Origin: an uncultured Acidobacteriota bacterium
GTDB taxonomy: Bacteria; Acidobacteriota; Polarisedimenticolia; Polarisedimenticolales; JAIQFR01
Direction: 5' to 3'
DNA: 62,136 nucleotides
NCBI GenBank assembly: GCA_937864465.1
Contig: CALMJU010000059.1
Span: 1-62,136, forward strand
Part shown: positions 1 through 8,654 of the stretch, one piece after another
Position numbering within the stretch: the first letter of the stretch is position 1
Layout of the letters: each line of letters begins with the position of its first letter
Program-made: the position numbers and the translations under genes
The notes under the pieces: generated by a model
Databases searched by the model: none
Told to the model about the DNA's origin: nothing
What the model saw: only the letters and a program-made list of their open reading frames with translations

Positions 1-92
1 AAGACCTCCCCGTATCCCAACCCAAAACCCCTTCCACAGGCTCCGCACCACCATGGATGATATGGTTCCCGCCGGAACCCGGGAGGACCGCC

Positions 93-2234
93 ATGTTGCC
101 CAAGCTGATCGCCGCCCTTCCGCTCGCCCTCTGTCTCTCCCTCTCGGCCGCCGCCGCGACCCCCCCCGACCCTCTCGACGAGGCGCTCGCGACGGCCGGC
201 CTCTCGGCCGATCGCCTGGGGTTTTCGCCGAAGGGGTACTGGCTCCGCTATCCGGACCCGAGGCAGATCCCGTACGTGAACCGCATGTTCTCGGACCTCT
301 TCGAGCGTCCGGAGCGGATCGAGGACACGGTCCGGCTCCTGGCGCGCGCCGCGCAGGATCACCTCGGCGAGCCGTACCGAAGTGCGAACGACGACGGCCT
401 GTTCCGCGCCGCCTACTACGTCGGATGGGACCTCAGGCTCTCGGGGCACCGCGACTACACCGCCGGGCTCGAGGATGCGGCGCCTGCCGGGGAGGGCGCC
501 GAGGATCCTCTCGTGCTCGCCGTGGAGCGCCTGTGGCTCGACGCCGGGAGGCCGTTCGACCTCGTCGGGCTGGACAAGCCCGCCGACTGGCCGAGACGGA
601 GGGAGGATGCCCGGACCGCCGCCGCGGCGCTCGACCCGGAGCTCCGCGCCCTCGTTGCGCGGGCCGTGCTCGGCCTCGCGGACGCGCTCCGCTGGCACCG
701 GCTCGCGTTCCGCGACGTGGACGGGAACGATCGGATCGCGGCGTTCGGCCTTCGCGACCTCGGCGCCGCGCAGTTCGACGGGATGGAGTACCACGCGGAG
801 CTCGACCGGATCGCGCGCGACCTCGACGAGTGGTCGCTCCAGACGTCCTCCCGGAAGGTCGTCGCCGCGGGCGAGAGGCTCGCGAAGGCGGCGAAGGCCT
901 GGCTCGGCACGACCCGGGCCGACCCGGCGGCGCAGCGTCTCGACCTCGTCACGCCCGCGGGGCGCATCGTCGTCTCGGGCTCGGGCGACGACGTCCACGA
1001 GGAGCCGGACGTGCTGCTGCTCCTCGATCTGGGCGGGAACGACGTGTACCGCGGCGCGACCGGGGCGACCGGTTCTCTCCAGCAGCCCGTGTCGCTCGCC
1101 GTGGACCTCGCGGGCGACGACCGCTACCTGGCCGAGGACGAGCGCACACCCTCGCAGGGGAGCGGCATCCTGGGGACCGGCGTGCTGATCGACGTCTCCG
1201 GCAACGACCGCTACCGCGCTCGCGGGTCGTCGCAGGGGTACGGCCTGTTCGGGACGGGGCTCCTCGCCGATCTCGCCGGCGACGACCTCTACGAGCTCGA
1301 CGTGGAGGGGCAGGGCGCCGCGGAGTTCGGCGTGGGTCTCCTGTTCGACCTCGCCGGAGACGACCGCTACCGGATCGTTTCGGGAGGCCAGGGGTTCGGA
1401 GGGGTCGGCAACGGCATCGGGACCCTGGTGGACCTCGCGGGGAGCGACCGCTACTTCGCGGAGCCCGACTCGTCGAAGGCATACCGGCCGGACTACCACT
1501 CGCAGCTCAGGGTCAACTACTCGTACGCGCAGGGAGCCGCGGCGGGCCGCCGGGGCGACCTGATGGACGGCCATTCCTGGGCGGGGGGGATCGGAACGCT
1601 CCTGGATCTCGGCGGCAACGACGAGTACCGGTCGGGGAACTGGTCCGCGGGGTCCGGATACTGGTACGGGATCGGATGGCTTTACGACGCAGAGGGAGAC
1701 GACCTGTACAGCGCCTCGGTCTTCTCGCTCGCCGCGGGTGCGCACTTCTGCATCGGCGCGCTCTTCGACGGAGCCGGGAACGACCGGTACGAGGGGTACG
1801 GCGACTCGCACACGGGCCTGGCCTTCGGCCACGATTTCACGATCGCGATCCTCCACGACGCCGCGGGCGACGACACGTACCGCCTCGGCGCCGACGGGTT
1901 CGGTTACGCCATCAACATGAGCCTCGCGTTGTTCATCGACTCCTCCGGAAACGACTCGTACGCGCTCGATCGCGGCAAGGAGGGGTTCGGCGTGACCAAC
2001 TTCACGCCCGCGGACCTCGCGCCGCCGCCGGCCCGGAACTACCTCGTCCACGGCGTCCAGGTCGGCCTGTTCCTCGATGCGGCGGGCGAGGACGCGTACC
2101 TGGAGCGGGATCCCGAGACGGGCGCGGAGAGCCGGTCGTCCGCCCGAAAGGACGGGGCGAGGATCCTCCGCCCGGCGTCTCCGGCGCGAGAGGCCGGCGG
2201 ACGCCACGCGGGCGTCTTCGTCGACCGGCGCTGA
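93..2234 (+). CDS. Exported GNDxY-repeat protein of unknown function
   Basis: The 713-residue product begins with a signal peptide (Lys at residue 4, a Leu/Ala-rich core, an AAA cleavage region near residue 20), so it is probably exported. The ATG at 93 was chosen over the ATG at 57 because GGGAGGAC lies just upstream and the signal peptide starts there. Residues about 305-670 hold roughly twelve copies of a unit built around [hydrophobic]-D-x-x-G-[NDSE]-D-x-Y, such as LDLGGNDVY, VDLAGDDRY, IDVSGNDRY and IDSSGNDSY. Most are followed by a Gly-rich stretch, often with QG. The 25-40 residue period and regular Asp/Asn/Gly suggest a repetitive beta structure, perhaps metal-binding; this is inference. 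The first 300 residues are non-repetitive and match nothing I recognise. Confidence 0.8.
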   Translation: MLPKLIAALPLALCLSLSAAAATPPDPLDEALATAGLSADRLGFSPKGYWLRYPDPRQIPYVNRMFSDLFERPERIEDTVRLLARAAQDHLGEPYRSANDDGLFRAAYYVGWDLRLSGHRDYTAGLEDAAPAGEGAEDPLVLAVERLWLDAGRPFDLVGLDKPADWPRRREDARTAAAALDPELRALVARAVLGLADALRWHRLAFRDVDGNDRIAAFGLRDLGAAQFDGMEYHAELDRIARDLDEWSLQTSSRKVVAAGERLAKAAKAWLGTTRADPAAQRLDLVTPAGRIVVSGSGDDVHEEPDVLLLLDLGGNDVYRGATGATGSLQQPVSLAVDLAGDDRYLAEDERTPSQGSGILGTGVLIDVSGNDRYRARGSSQGYGLFGTGLLADLAGDDLYELDVEGQGAAEFGVGLLFDLAGDDRYRIVSGGQGFGGVGNGIGTLVDLAGSDRYFAEPDSSKAYRPDYHSQLRVNYSYAQGAAAGRRGDLMDGHSWAGGIGTLLDLGGNDEYRSGNWSAGSGYWYGIGWLYDAEGDDLYSASVFSLAAGAHFCIGALFDGAGNDRYEGYGDSHTGLAFGHDFTIAILHDAAGDDTYRLGADGFGYAINMSLALFIDSSGNDSYALDRGKEGFGVTNFTPADLAPPPARNYLVHGVQVGLFLDAAGEDAYLERDPETGAESRSSARKDGARILRPASPAREAGGRHAGVFVDRR
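1010..2105 (+). repeat. Twelve-fold GNDxY coding repeat
   Basis: Within the preceding gene, about twelve degenerate in-frame repeats encode D-x-x-G-x-D-x-Y cores. Intervals are typically 25-40 codons, with a longer insertion near 1460-1600. The repeats are clear in protein but diverged in DNA, so this is an old structural repeat rather than a recent tandem duplication. Confidence 0.75.
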
Positions 2235-2307
2235 GACTCCGCGCCGCCGCGCTTGATTTCGCCCCCGACTGCTCGTACCCTCGCCGGCCACCCTTCGGAG
2301 GCGCGCC

Positions 2308-4323
2308 ATGGAGACCTCGAGCCGCTCCCTTCCCGAGAACGCCTACCGGCCCCTGAAGCCGGGGGAGTCGTACCAGCCGGTCGTCCCCGCGCACATGACG
2401 GGGCGCGAGTGGACCGTCCGCTCCGTCGTGATCGGCATGGTGATGGCGGTCGTGTTCTCCGCCGCCGCGGCGTTCCTGGGATTCAAGGTCGGGCAGGTGT
2501 TCGAGGCCGCGATCCCGATCGCGATCCTGGCGGTCGGGTTCGGGATGCTCTTCCCGCGCCGCTCGACGATCCTCGAGAACGTGATCGTGCAGTCCATCGG
2601 CGCCGCGTCGGGGCTGATCGTCGCGGGCTCGATCTTCACGCTCCCCGCGCTGTTCATCCTCGGCCTGCCGGTGGATCTCTTCAAGCTGTTCCTCGTCGCC
2701 CTGTTCGGCGGGATCCTCGGGGTGCTGTTCCTCATCCCGCTGCGCCGCTACTTCGTCAAGGAGATGCACGGCGAGTTCCCGTTCCCGGAGGCGACGGCGA
2801 CCACGGAGATCCTCGTCGCCGGGGAGGCCGGGGGGCAGCAGGCGAAGGTCCTCGCGGCGGCGGCGGGCGTCGGCGGCCTGTTCGACTTCCTCGTCATCCA
2901 CTTCGGCGCGTGGGCGGAGGTCTTCACGACGCGGTCGATCCCCGTCCTCGCGACGCTGGCGGAGAAGGCCCGGCTCGTGTTCAAGGTGGACCTCCTGGCG
3001 TCCGTCCTGGGCCTCGGCTACATCATCGGGCTCCGCTACGCCGCCATCATCTGCACCGGCTCCTTCGTGTCCTGGTTCCTCCTCGTCCCGCTGATCGGCT
3101 ACTTCGGCGACCTCCTGACCCAGCCGTTCGGGGCGATCGCGCAGGGCAGGCTGATCCACGACATGGACGCCGACCAGATCTTCCGGACCTACGTCCGCCT
3201 CATCGGGATCGGCGGGATCGCGTGCGCGGGGCTCCTGGGCATCCTGCGGAGCTGGAGGATCATCGTCTCGGCGTTCGGCCTGGGATTCCGCGAGCTCTTC
3301 GGGAAGAAGCAAGTCGCCTCCGCGTCCGCGGAGCGCACCGACCGCGACTTCCCCATGCCGTGGGTGCTCGGCGGGATGGCGGCGACGACGCTCGCGCTCC
3401 TCGTCTTCTTCCTCTTCGGCGTGCTGAGGGGCCAGGCGAACTACGTCGCACTGTCGGTCGTGGCCCTTCTCGTCGTGATCGTGATCTCGTTCCTCTTCAC
3501 GACGGTCGCCGCGAGGGCGATCGCCATCGTCGGGTCGAACCCGGTCTCCGGGATGACCCTGATGACGCTCATCCTCGCCTCCGTGATCCTCGTGAACCTC
3601 GGCCTGACCGGGCGCTCGGGAATGCTCGCCGCGCTCCTCATCGGCGGGGTCGTCTGCACGGCGCTCTCGATGGTGGGGGGGCTCGTGACCGACTTCAAGG
3701 TCGGCTACTGGATCGGCGCCACGCCCGCGGTCCAGGAGAGATCGAAGCTCCTCGGGACCCTCGTCGCGTCCCTCGCCGTCGGCTCCGTCATCCTCCTCCT
3801 GAACAACGTGTACGGGTTCGTCGAGACTCCCCAGCACCCGAACCCGCTGCAGGCGCCGCAGGCGAACGCGATGGCGGCGGTGATCCAGACGCTGATGTCG
3901 AGCGAGCCCGTGCCGTGGATCCTTTACGGCGTGGGAGCGCTCCTGATCCTCGTCCTCCAGATGGTCCACATTCCGGCGCTCCCGTTCGCGCTCGGCATGT
4001 ACCTCCCCCAGGAGCTGAACACGCCGATCCTGCTCGGAGGGCTGATCGCCTACTTCGTCGCGCGGTCCGCGAAGGGGGACGAGAAGCTCGCGCAGGCGCG
4101 CGGCAACCGCGGGACGCTGATCGCGTCGGGGTTCATCGCGGGCGGGGCGGTCCTCGGGGTGACCGCCGCGCTCCTCAAGTGGATCGCGATGGAGTCGGGC
4201 GTCGGCCTCGGCGTCCTCCTCTTCGACAACACGGAGGGAAGGCTCGCCGAGCTCCTCGGCGTCGTGCCGTACCTCGGGCTCCTCGCCTACCTCTACTGGG
4301 ACGCGAAGCGCGCGAAGGCGTGA
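2308..4323 (+). CDS. OPT-family oligopeptide transporter (copy 1)
   Basis: This 671-residue polytopic inner-membrane protein belongs to the OPT/YSL superfamily, which takes up small peptides or metal chelates coupled to protons. It has about 14-16 hydrophobic segments. Family-like stretches include FPFPEATATTEILV (near residue 155), the LGLGYIIGLRYA segment, NPVSGMTLMTL and the late block ALPFALGMYLPQELNTPIL. The N-terminal SLPENAYRPLKPGESYQPVVP is shared with the second OPT gene at 18669, so the two are paralogues. GGAGGCGCGCC precedes the ATG. The substrate cannot be read from sequence; a peptide is favoured because peptidases lie nearby. Confidence 0.92.
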   Translation: METSSRSLPENAYRPLKPGESYQPVVPAHMTGREWTVRSVVIGMVMAVVFSAAAAFLGFKVGQVFEAAIPIAILAVGFGMLFPRRSTILENVIVQSIGAASGLIVAGSIFTLPALFILGLPVDLFKLFLVALFGGILGVLFLIPLRRYFVKEMHGEFPFPEATATTEILVAGEAGGQQAKVLAAAAGVGGLFDFLVIHFGAWAEVFTTRSIPVLATLAEKARLVFKVDLLASVLGLGYIIGLRYAAIICTGSFVSWFLLVPLIGYFGDLLTQPFGAIAQGRLIHDMDADQIFRTYVRLIGIGGIACAGLLGILRSWRIIVSAFGLGFRELFGKKQVASASAERTDRDFPMPWVLGGMAATTLALLVFFLFGVLRGQANYVALSVVALLVVIVISFLFTTVAARAIAIVGSNPVSGMTLMTLILASVILVNLGLTGRSGMLAALLIGGVVCTALSMVGGLVTDFKVGYWIGATPAVQERSKLLGTLVASLAVGSVILLLNNVYGFVETPQHPNPLQAPQANAMAAVIQTLMSSEPVPWILYGVGALLILVLQMVHIPALPFALGMYLPQELNTPILLGGLIAYFVARSAKGDEKLAQARGNRGTLIASGFIAGGAVLGVTAALLKWIAMESGVGLGVLLFDNTEGRLAELLGVVPYLGLLAYLYWDAKRAKA

Positions 4324-4330
4324 GGCGGCC

Positions 4331-5668
4331 TCAGTCCGAGTCCAGGCTCCCGCTCCAAAGGTAGGCGCGGGTCTCGGACGCGACCACGCCGGAGAGGGCG
4401 ATCAGCGAGACCAGGTTGGGGACGGCCATGAGGCCGTTCGCGATGTCGGCGAACGACCAGACCGACCGGAGCGACGTCACCGAGCCGACCATCACCGCCA
4501 CGACCCAGAGCACGCGGTACGGAAGGATCGCGCGCCCCCCCAGCAGGTACTCGGCCGCCTTCTCGCCGTAGTAGGACCAGCCGAGGATCGTCGAGAACAC
4601 GAACGTCAGGAGGCCCACCGCGAGAATCGCCGGGCCGACGACCGGGAGCCGCGAGAACGCCTCCTTCGTCAGCGCCGCCCCCGAGAGCCCCGAAGCCCAT
4701 GCCCCCGAGTTGACGAGGACAACCCCGGTCATCGCGCAAACGACGACGGTGTCCCAGAACGTCCCGGTCGAGGAGACCAGGGCCTGGCGGACCGGGTTCC
4801 TCGTCATCGCGGCGGCCGCCACGATCGGGGCGCTCCCGAGACCCGACTCGTTGGAGAAAAGCCCCCGCGCGATCCCGTAGCGGATCGCCTCCCTCGCCCC
4901 CGCCCCGAGAAATCCCCCGATCGCGGCCTGTCCCGTGAACGCCGACTCGAGGATCAGCGTGACCGCCGCCGGGACCGTCCTCCAGCCGAGGGCGAGCAGC
5001 GCCAGGCATCCGAGCACGTAGAAGACCGCCATGAACGGGACGAGCGTCTCGCACACGCGGGCGATCGAGCGGATCCCGCCCAGGATGACGACCGCGGTCA
5101 GGACGGTCATCACGGCGCCGGACCACCAGGGGGAGACGTTCGCCGTCTCGAGGAGCATCTGCGAGATCGAGTTGGCCTGGACCATGTTCCCGATGCCGAA
5201 GGCGGCGACCGCGGTCAGCGTCGCGAACACGATCCCGAGCCATCTCGCCCCCATGCCGCGCTCGAGGACGTACATCGGCCCGCCGGCCATCGTCCCGGCC
5301 GGACCGCGGACCCGGTACTTCACGGAGAGGACCGCCTCGCCGTACTTCGTCGCGATCCCGAACACGCCGGTGAGCCACATCCAGAGGACCGCTCCGGGGC
5401 CCCCCGCGGCGACCGCCGTCGCCACGCCCACGATGTTCCCGGTGCCGATCGTCGCCGCGAGAGCCGTCGTCAGCGCCCCGAAGTGGCTGACGTCCCCCTC
5501 CCCCTCGGCTTTCCGCTGGAACGAGAGCCGGATCGCCTTGCCGAGGAACCGCTGGACGAACCGCAGCCGGATCGTGAGGAAGACGTGCGTCCCGAAGAGG
5601 AGGACGAGGAGCGGCCAGCCCCAGATGAAATCGCTGACCGCGCCGAGGACCTTCTCGACCGTCTCCAT
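4331..5668 (-). CDS. Alanine/glycine:sodium symporter (AGCS family)
   Basis: This 445-residue protein is a sodium-coupled amino-acid carrier of the AGCS family, expected to import alanine or glycine across the inner membrane. Family hallmarks are the GHV/THVFLTIRLRF region near residue 30, GALTTALAATIGTGNIVGVATA near 65-85 and the FSNESGLGSAPI block near 270. The length is typical and there are about ten hydrophobic segments. The start has a GGAGGAGG ribosome-binding site. It converges on the OPT gene with only 7 bp between stop codons, leaving no room for a conventional terminator. Confidence 0.93.
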   Translation of the reverse strand: METVEKVLGAVSDFIWGWPLLVLLFGTHVFLTIRLRFVQRFLGKAIRLSFQRKAEGEGDVSHFGALTTALAATIGTGNIVGVATAVAAGGPGAVLWMWLTGVFGIATKYGEAVLSVKYRVRGPAGTMAGGPMYVLERGMGARWLGIVFATLTAVAAFGIGNMVQANSISQMLLETANVSPWWSGAVMTVLTAVVILGGIRSIARVCETLVPFMAVFYVLGCLALLALGWRTVPAAVTLILESAFTGQAAIGGFLGAGAREAIRYGIARGLFSNESGLGSAPIVAAAAMTRNPVRQALVSSTGTFWDTVVVCAMTGVVLVNSGAWASGLSGAALTKEAFSRLPVVGPAILAVGLLTFVFSTILGWSYYGEKAAEYLLGGRAILPYRVLWVVAVMVGSVTSLRSVWSFADIANGLMAVPNLVSLIALSGVVASETRAYLWSGSLDSD

Positions 5669-6276
5669 GCTCGCCTCCTCCCGCGGGCCCCTCCCGCGTG
5701 GTGCGCCAGCGAATCTTCAGGCCCTCTCCTCCGCCCACGACGCCCCGCAAGCACCCAGACGGAGACGGGTCGCGGACGTCTTCTGCTCCCTGGCCTTCGC
5801 AAAGGTCTACACGTCGGAGATGCCCGTCACCGGATTCGAGCCGCGGGATCGATGGCCGAGGCCATCGCGGTGCGCTCGACCGCAGGCGCTCGTGCGCGGC
5901 CGCCCCGGCGCCAGGGTTGAACTCGTCGTTGAGCACCGAAGCGGGAGAAGACACATGCCTGTCGTCGCTCTTCGACGCGCCGCGTAACGAGCGCATCCCC
6001 GCGGAGAAGCTCTGGTACTTCTCGGGAGACGGTGTGCCCGATGCGTGCTTTCGGGCCTCTCGAGTGCTGCGTGCAGCCTGTTTCCGGCTGCCTCGAAGCT
6101 CCGTCGTTTGCATCCGTGGTCACCAGGCAACCCAACTCGCTCCAATTCGTGTCGATTTCCGCCTGCTACTCTCGCTGGAGCGCTACACCTCAACAATTTG
6201 GCTACAAGCGCCACGCGAGCAGATGAATGCTCTCTGCGGTCGAGAGGGAGAGCATCCCGCCCGAGTCCGCCCCGGC
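5669..6276. other. Gene-poor gap with lower GC
   Basis: About 600 bp between the AGCS gene and the toxin-antitoxin pair holds no frame I can support. Short frames on both strands overlap one another, have arginine-rich or low-complexity translations and match no family I know. From about 5990 to 6240 the DNA is visibly less GC-rich than the coding DNA around it, as expected for decayed or acquired sequence. I looked for tRNA cloverleaves, insertion-sequence ends and attC-like sites and found nothing convincing. Confidence 0.5.
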
Positions 6277-6507
6277 TCACTCCGGATGGGCGCCCTCGAG
6301 GTGCCGCGCGATGAGCATCTTGATGAGGGATTGCCGCGGCACGCCGAGTCTCGAGGCCTCGCGATCTAAGGACTCGACCATCCAGATCGGGAAATCCACG
6401 TTGACGCGCTGCTGCTCGTGACCGGGCCGCCGGGCCTTCGACACGTCGAGGTGCCGGGTCACGTCCTTGCCCTCGTCGAACGCCTTGTCAAAGTCCCGCG
6501 CTTTCAT
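6277..6507 (-). CDS. brnA: BrnA-like antitoxin (ribbon-helix-helix)
   Basis: This 76-residue product looks like a BrnA/CopG-type antitoxin. In the family it neutralises BrnT by direct binding and represses the operon through a ribbon-helix-helix domain. The C-terminal half shows the expected pattern: a strand with QRVNVDFPIWMVESLDREA, then a helix with GVPRQSLIKMLIARHL. It overlaps the end of the toxin gene by 20 bp, and toxin-before-antitoxin order is normal for BrnTA. The gene call is firm; subfamily assignment rests mainly on its partner. Confidence 0.85.
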   Translation of the reverse strand: MKARDFDKAFDEGKDVTRHLDVSKARRPGHEQQRVNVDFPIWMVESLDREASRLGVPRQSLIKMLIARHLEGAHPE

Positions 6508-6757
6508 AGATCTCGATCTCCTCTTTCCTCGCCCGCCTCACGGAGATGATCCGCGTCCGGCCTCCCCGCGACGTGATCACCGCCGACCAGTGTTTCCCCG
6601 CGATCCTCCCGATCACGATCCATCGAGGCTCGTCCACCGTCCGCGCCGGGACCTCGACGAGGTCCTGGTCACTCCACAACTCCTGCGCCGCATCGAAATC
6701 GATCCCGTGCTTCCGTGCGTTCGCAGCGCTCTTCCGACGGTCGAACTCGAACTCCAT
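6488..6757 (-). CDS. brnT: BrnT-like ribonuclease toxin
   Basis: This 89-residue protein matches the BrnT toxin family, small RelE-like ribonucleases that inhibit translation. The diagnostic opening is present (FEFDRRKSAANARKHGIDFDAA), followed by the strand with WIVIGRIAGKHWSAVI and the basic end RIISVRRARKEEIEIYE. It is the first gene of a two-gene operon with the antitoxin. Its ATG sits directly beside a 17-bp palindrome that probably contains the promoter -10 region, and no good ribosome-binding site is visible, so the message may be leaderless or have a very short leader. Confidence 0.9.
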   Translation of the reverse strand: MEFEFDRRKSAANARKHGIDFDAAQELWSDQDLVEVPARTVDEPRWIVIGRIAGKHWSAVITSRGGRTRIISVRRARKEEIEIYESAGL

Positions 6758-6758
6758 G

Positions 6759-6775
6759 GGTATATTTAATATACC
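6759..6775. promoter_or_regulatory. Palindromic operator/promoter of brnTA
   Basis: GGTATATT-T-AATATACC is a perfect 8-bp inverted repeat around a single T, one base upstream of the brnT start codon. It is strikingly AT-rich for this window and contains TATATT/AATATA, so it can serve as both -10 box and operator. BrnTA operons are known to be autoregulated by BrnA binding to palindromic promoter DNA; assigning this site to that role is inference from position and symmetry. Confidence 0.75.
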
Positions 6776-6947
6776 TCACAGGGGTGTAGTGCGCAACCCT
6801 GGGAACGGGCGAGAGGAGCCCAGCATGCCGGCGAGCACAAACGCACCCTCGATTCTTTGGGCCCCCTCCTCCACCCCCAACGTCTCGCACGGCGACGACT
6901 GATCCTGCCTTCGGCACGGACCGATCCTGCACGGCCCCCGATCGCGC

Positions 6948-6953
6948 TAGACT
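6948..6953 (+). promoter_or_regulatory. -10 box of ggt, probably leaderless
   Basis: TAGACT ends 6 nt before the ggt ATG. With normal -10 geometry the first transcribed base would fall at or next to the A of the start codon. No Shine-Dalgarno sequence is seen. No clear -35 box is present at 17 bp spacing. Confidence 0.45.
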
Positions 6954-6959
6954 CTCGCC

Positions 6960-8654
6960 ATGAGAAGGCGCCTCGCGGCCCTCCCGCTCCTCGCGGTCCC
7001 CATCCTCGCGCTCGCTGCTGCGCTCACGGGCGCCGACGGCGTCCGGACCGCGGGCGCCGTCGCCGCGGCGGACCCCCTCGCGGTCGAGGCGGGGTTCTCG
7101 GCGCTGCGCGCGGGCGGGAACGCCGCCGACGCGGCCGTCGCCGTCGCCCTCGCTCTCGCCGTCGTCCACCCCGAGGCCGGAAACCTCGGCGGCGGCGGCT
7201 TCGCCGTGATCCGGCAGGGTGGAGAGGTGAGGGCGCTGGATTTCCGGGAGACCGCGCCCGCCGGCGCGACGCGCGACATGTTCCTGGCGCCCGATCGCTC
7301 GCCCGTCCCGGAGCGGTCCCTCGTCGGCCCGCTGGCGGCGGGGGTTCCCGGCTCGCCCGCGGGCCTCTACGAGCTGCACCGCGCGTGCGGGCGCCTCCCG
7401 TGGCGCGACGTCGTCGCACCCGCGATCGACCTCGCGCGGCGGGGGTTCCCGGTAGGCGAGCACCTCTCGCGCTCGATCGAGGACAAGGCGGACCTCCTGT
7501 CGCGGTTCCGCGAGACTTCCCGCATCTGGCTCCCCCGAGGGCATGCGCCCCGACCGGGCACCGTCATGAGGCTTCCCATCCTCGCGGGCACGCTCGAGGC
7601 TTACGCCCGGCGCGGGCCGAGGGCGATCCTGGAGGGACCGGCGGCCGAGGCGATCGTCCGGGCGTCCCGCAGGCACGGCGGGATCCTGACGGCGCGCGAT
7701 CTGGCCGCCTACGAGCCGGTCTGGCGCGAGCCGATCCGGTTCGAGGCGTTCGGCTGGGAGATCGCCTCGATGCCGCTCCCGTCCTCGGGAGGGATCCTCC
7801 TCGGAGAGACCCTCGGCCTCGTCGAGCGGCTCGGCTACGACGAGATTCCGCGCGATGACGCGGCGCGCGGGCACCTCCTCGTCGAGGCCTGGCGGCGGGC
7901 GTTCGCCGATCGATTCCTGCTGGGCGACCCCGCGACGACGCGCGCCTCGGCCGCGGCGCTCCTCGCGCCCGCCAGGCTCGACGCGCTCGCGGCGGGGGTC
8001 CCGAGGGAGCGCGCGTCGCTTTCCCGGGACGCCGAGCCCGGCTCCCTACTCCCCGGCGCGGAGCGGCGAGAGACGACGCACCTCTCGGTCGTGGACGGAG
8101 ACGGCGATGCCGTGGCGATGACGGTCACTTTGAACGGCAACTTCGGGTGCGGCCTCCTGGTCCCCGAAGTGGGATTCCTCCTCAACAACGAGATGGACGA
8201 TTTCGCGACCGCCCCCGGGCGGCCGAATCTCTGGGGGCTGGTCCAGGGAGAGGCGAACGCCGTCGCCCCCGGCAAGCGGATGCTGTCGTCGATGGCCCCG
8301 ACGATCGCGTGGCGCGGGCGGGACGTCCTCGTCCTCGGCTCGCCGGGAGGGTCCCACATCCCCACCGCGACCGCCCAGGTCCTGCTGAACGTCGTCGTGG
8401 ACGGCGACCGGCTCTCCGGCGCCGTCGAGCGCCCGCGCATCCATCACCAGTGGCTGCCCGACGAGGTCGCCGCGGAGCCCGCCTGGCCGGACGAGGCGCG
8501 CCGCGCTCTCGAGGCGCTCGGCCACCGGGTCGTCGAGGAGGACCGGATCGGAGAGGTCCACGCGGTGCGGCGCCGCGCGGACGGCACGATCGAGGCGGCC
8601 GCGGATCCGCGCGGGCCGGGGGCGTCGGGGGTGGAGCCCGGAAGACGGCCCTAG
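6960..8654 (+). CDS. ggt: Gamma-glutamyltranspeptidase
   Basis: This 564-residue N-terminal-nucleophile hydrolase cleaves gamma-glutamyl bonds of glutathione and related peptides in the periplasm. It has an N-terminal signal peptide and the large-subunit block AGGNAADAAVAVALAL near residues 51-66. The autocleavage site ETTHLSVVD places the catalytic Thr at about residue 372, the first residue of the mature small subunit. FGCGLLVPEVGFLLNNEMDDF and the GKRMLSSMAPTI block complete the family pattern. Its stop codon shares the tetranucleotide CTAG with the stop of the convergent gene at 8651. The role is probably release of amino acids from peptides or glutathione. Confidence 0.95.
   Translation: MRRRLAALPLLAVPILALAAALTGADGVRTAGAVAAADPLAVEAGFSALRAGGNAADAAVAVALALAVVHPEAGNLGGGGFAVIRQGGEVRALDFRETAPAGATRDMFLAPDRSPVPERSLVGPLAAGVPGSPAGLYELHRACGRLPWRDVVAPAIDLARRGFPVGEHLSRSIEDKADLLSRFRETSRIWLPRGHAPRPGTVMRLPILAGTLEAYARRGPRAILEGPAAEAIVRASRRHGGILTARDLAAYEPVWREPIRFEAFGWEIASMPLPSSGGILLGETLGLVERLGYDEIPRDDAARGHLLVEAWRRAFADRFLLGDPATTRASAAALLAPARLDALAAGVPRERASLSRDAEPGSLLPGAERRETTHLSVVDGDGDAVAMTVTLNGNFGCGLLVPEVGFLLNNEMDDFATAPGRPNLWGLVQGEANAVAPGKRMLSSMAPTIAWRGRDVLVLGSPGGSHIPTATAQVLLNVVVDGDRLSGAVERPRIHHQWLPDEVAAEPAWPDEARRALEALGHRVVEEDRIGEVHAVRRRADGTIEAAADPRGPGASGVEPGRRP

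Noticed and set aside
1010-2105. RTX/haemolysin calcium repeats
   Set aside because: RTX repeats have a nine-residue period with GGxGxDxUx; here the period is 25-40 and the core is DxxGxDxY.
53-2356. Long arginine-rich open frame overlapping the GNDxY gene
   Set aside because: Its translation is low-complexity Arg/Pro/Gly typical of off-frame reading in GC-rich DNA, and the alternative frame has a signal peptide and repeats. Many other long antisense or off-frame stretches were dropped for the same reason.
5669-6276. Integron attC site, insertion-sequence remnant or tRNA
   Set aside because: A GTTGAAC core-like heptamer occurs near 5915, but no matching partner site, inverted repeats or cloverleaf could be found.
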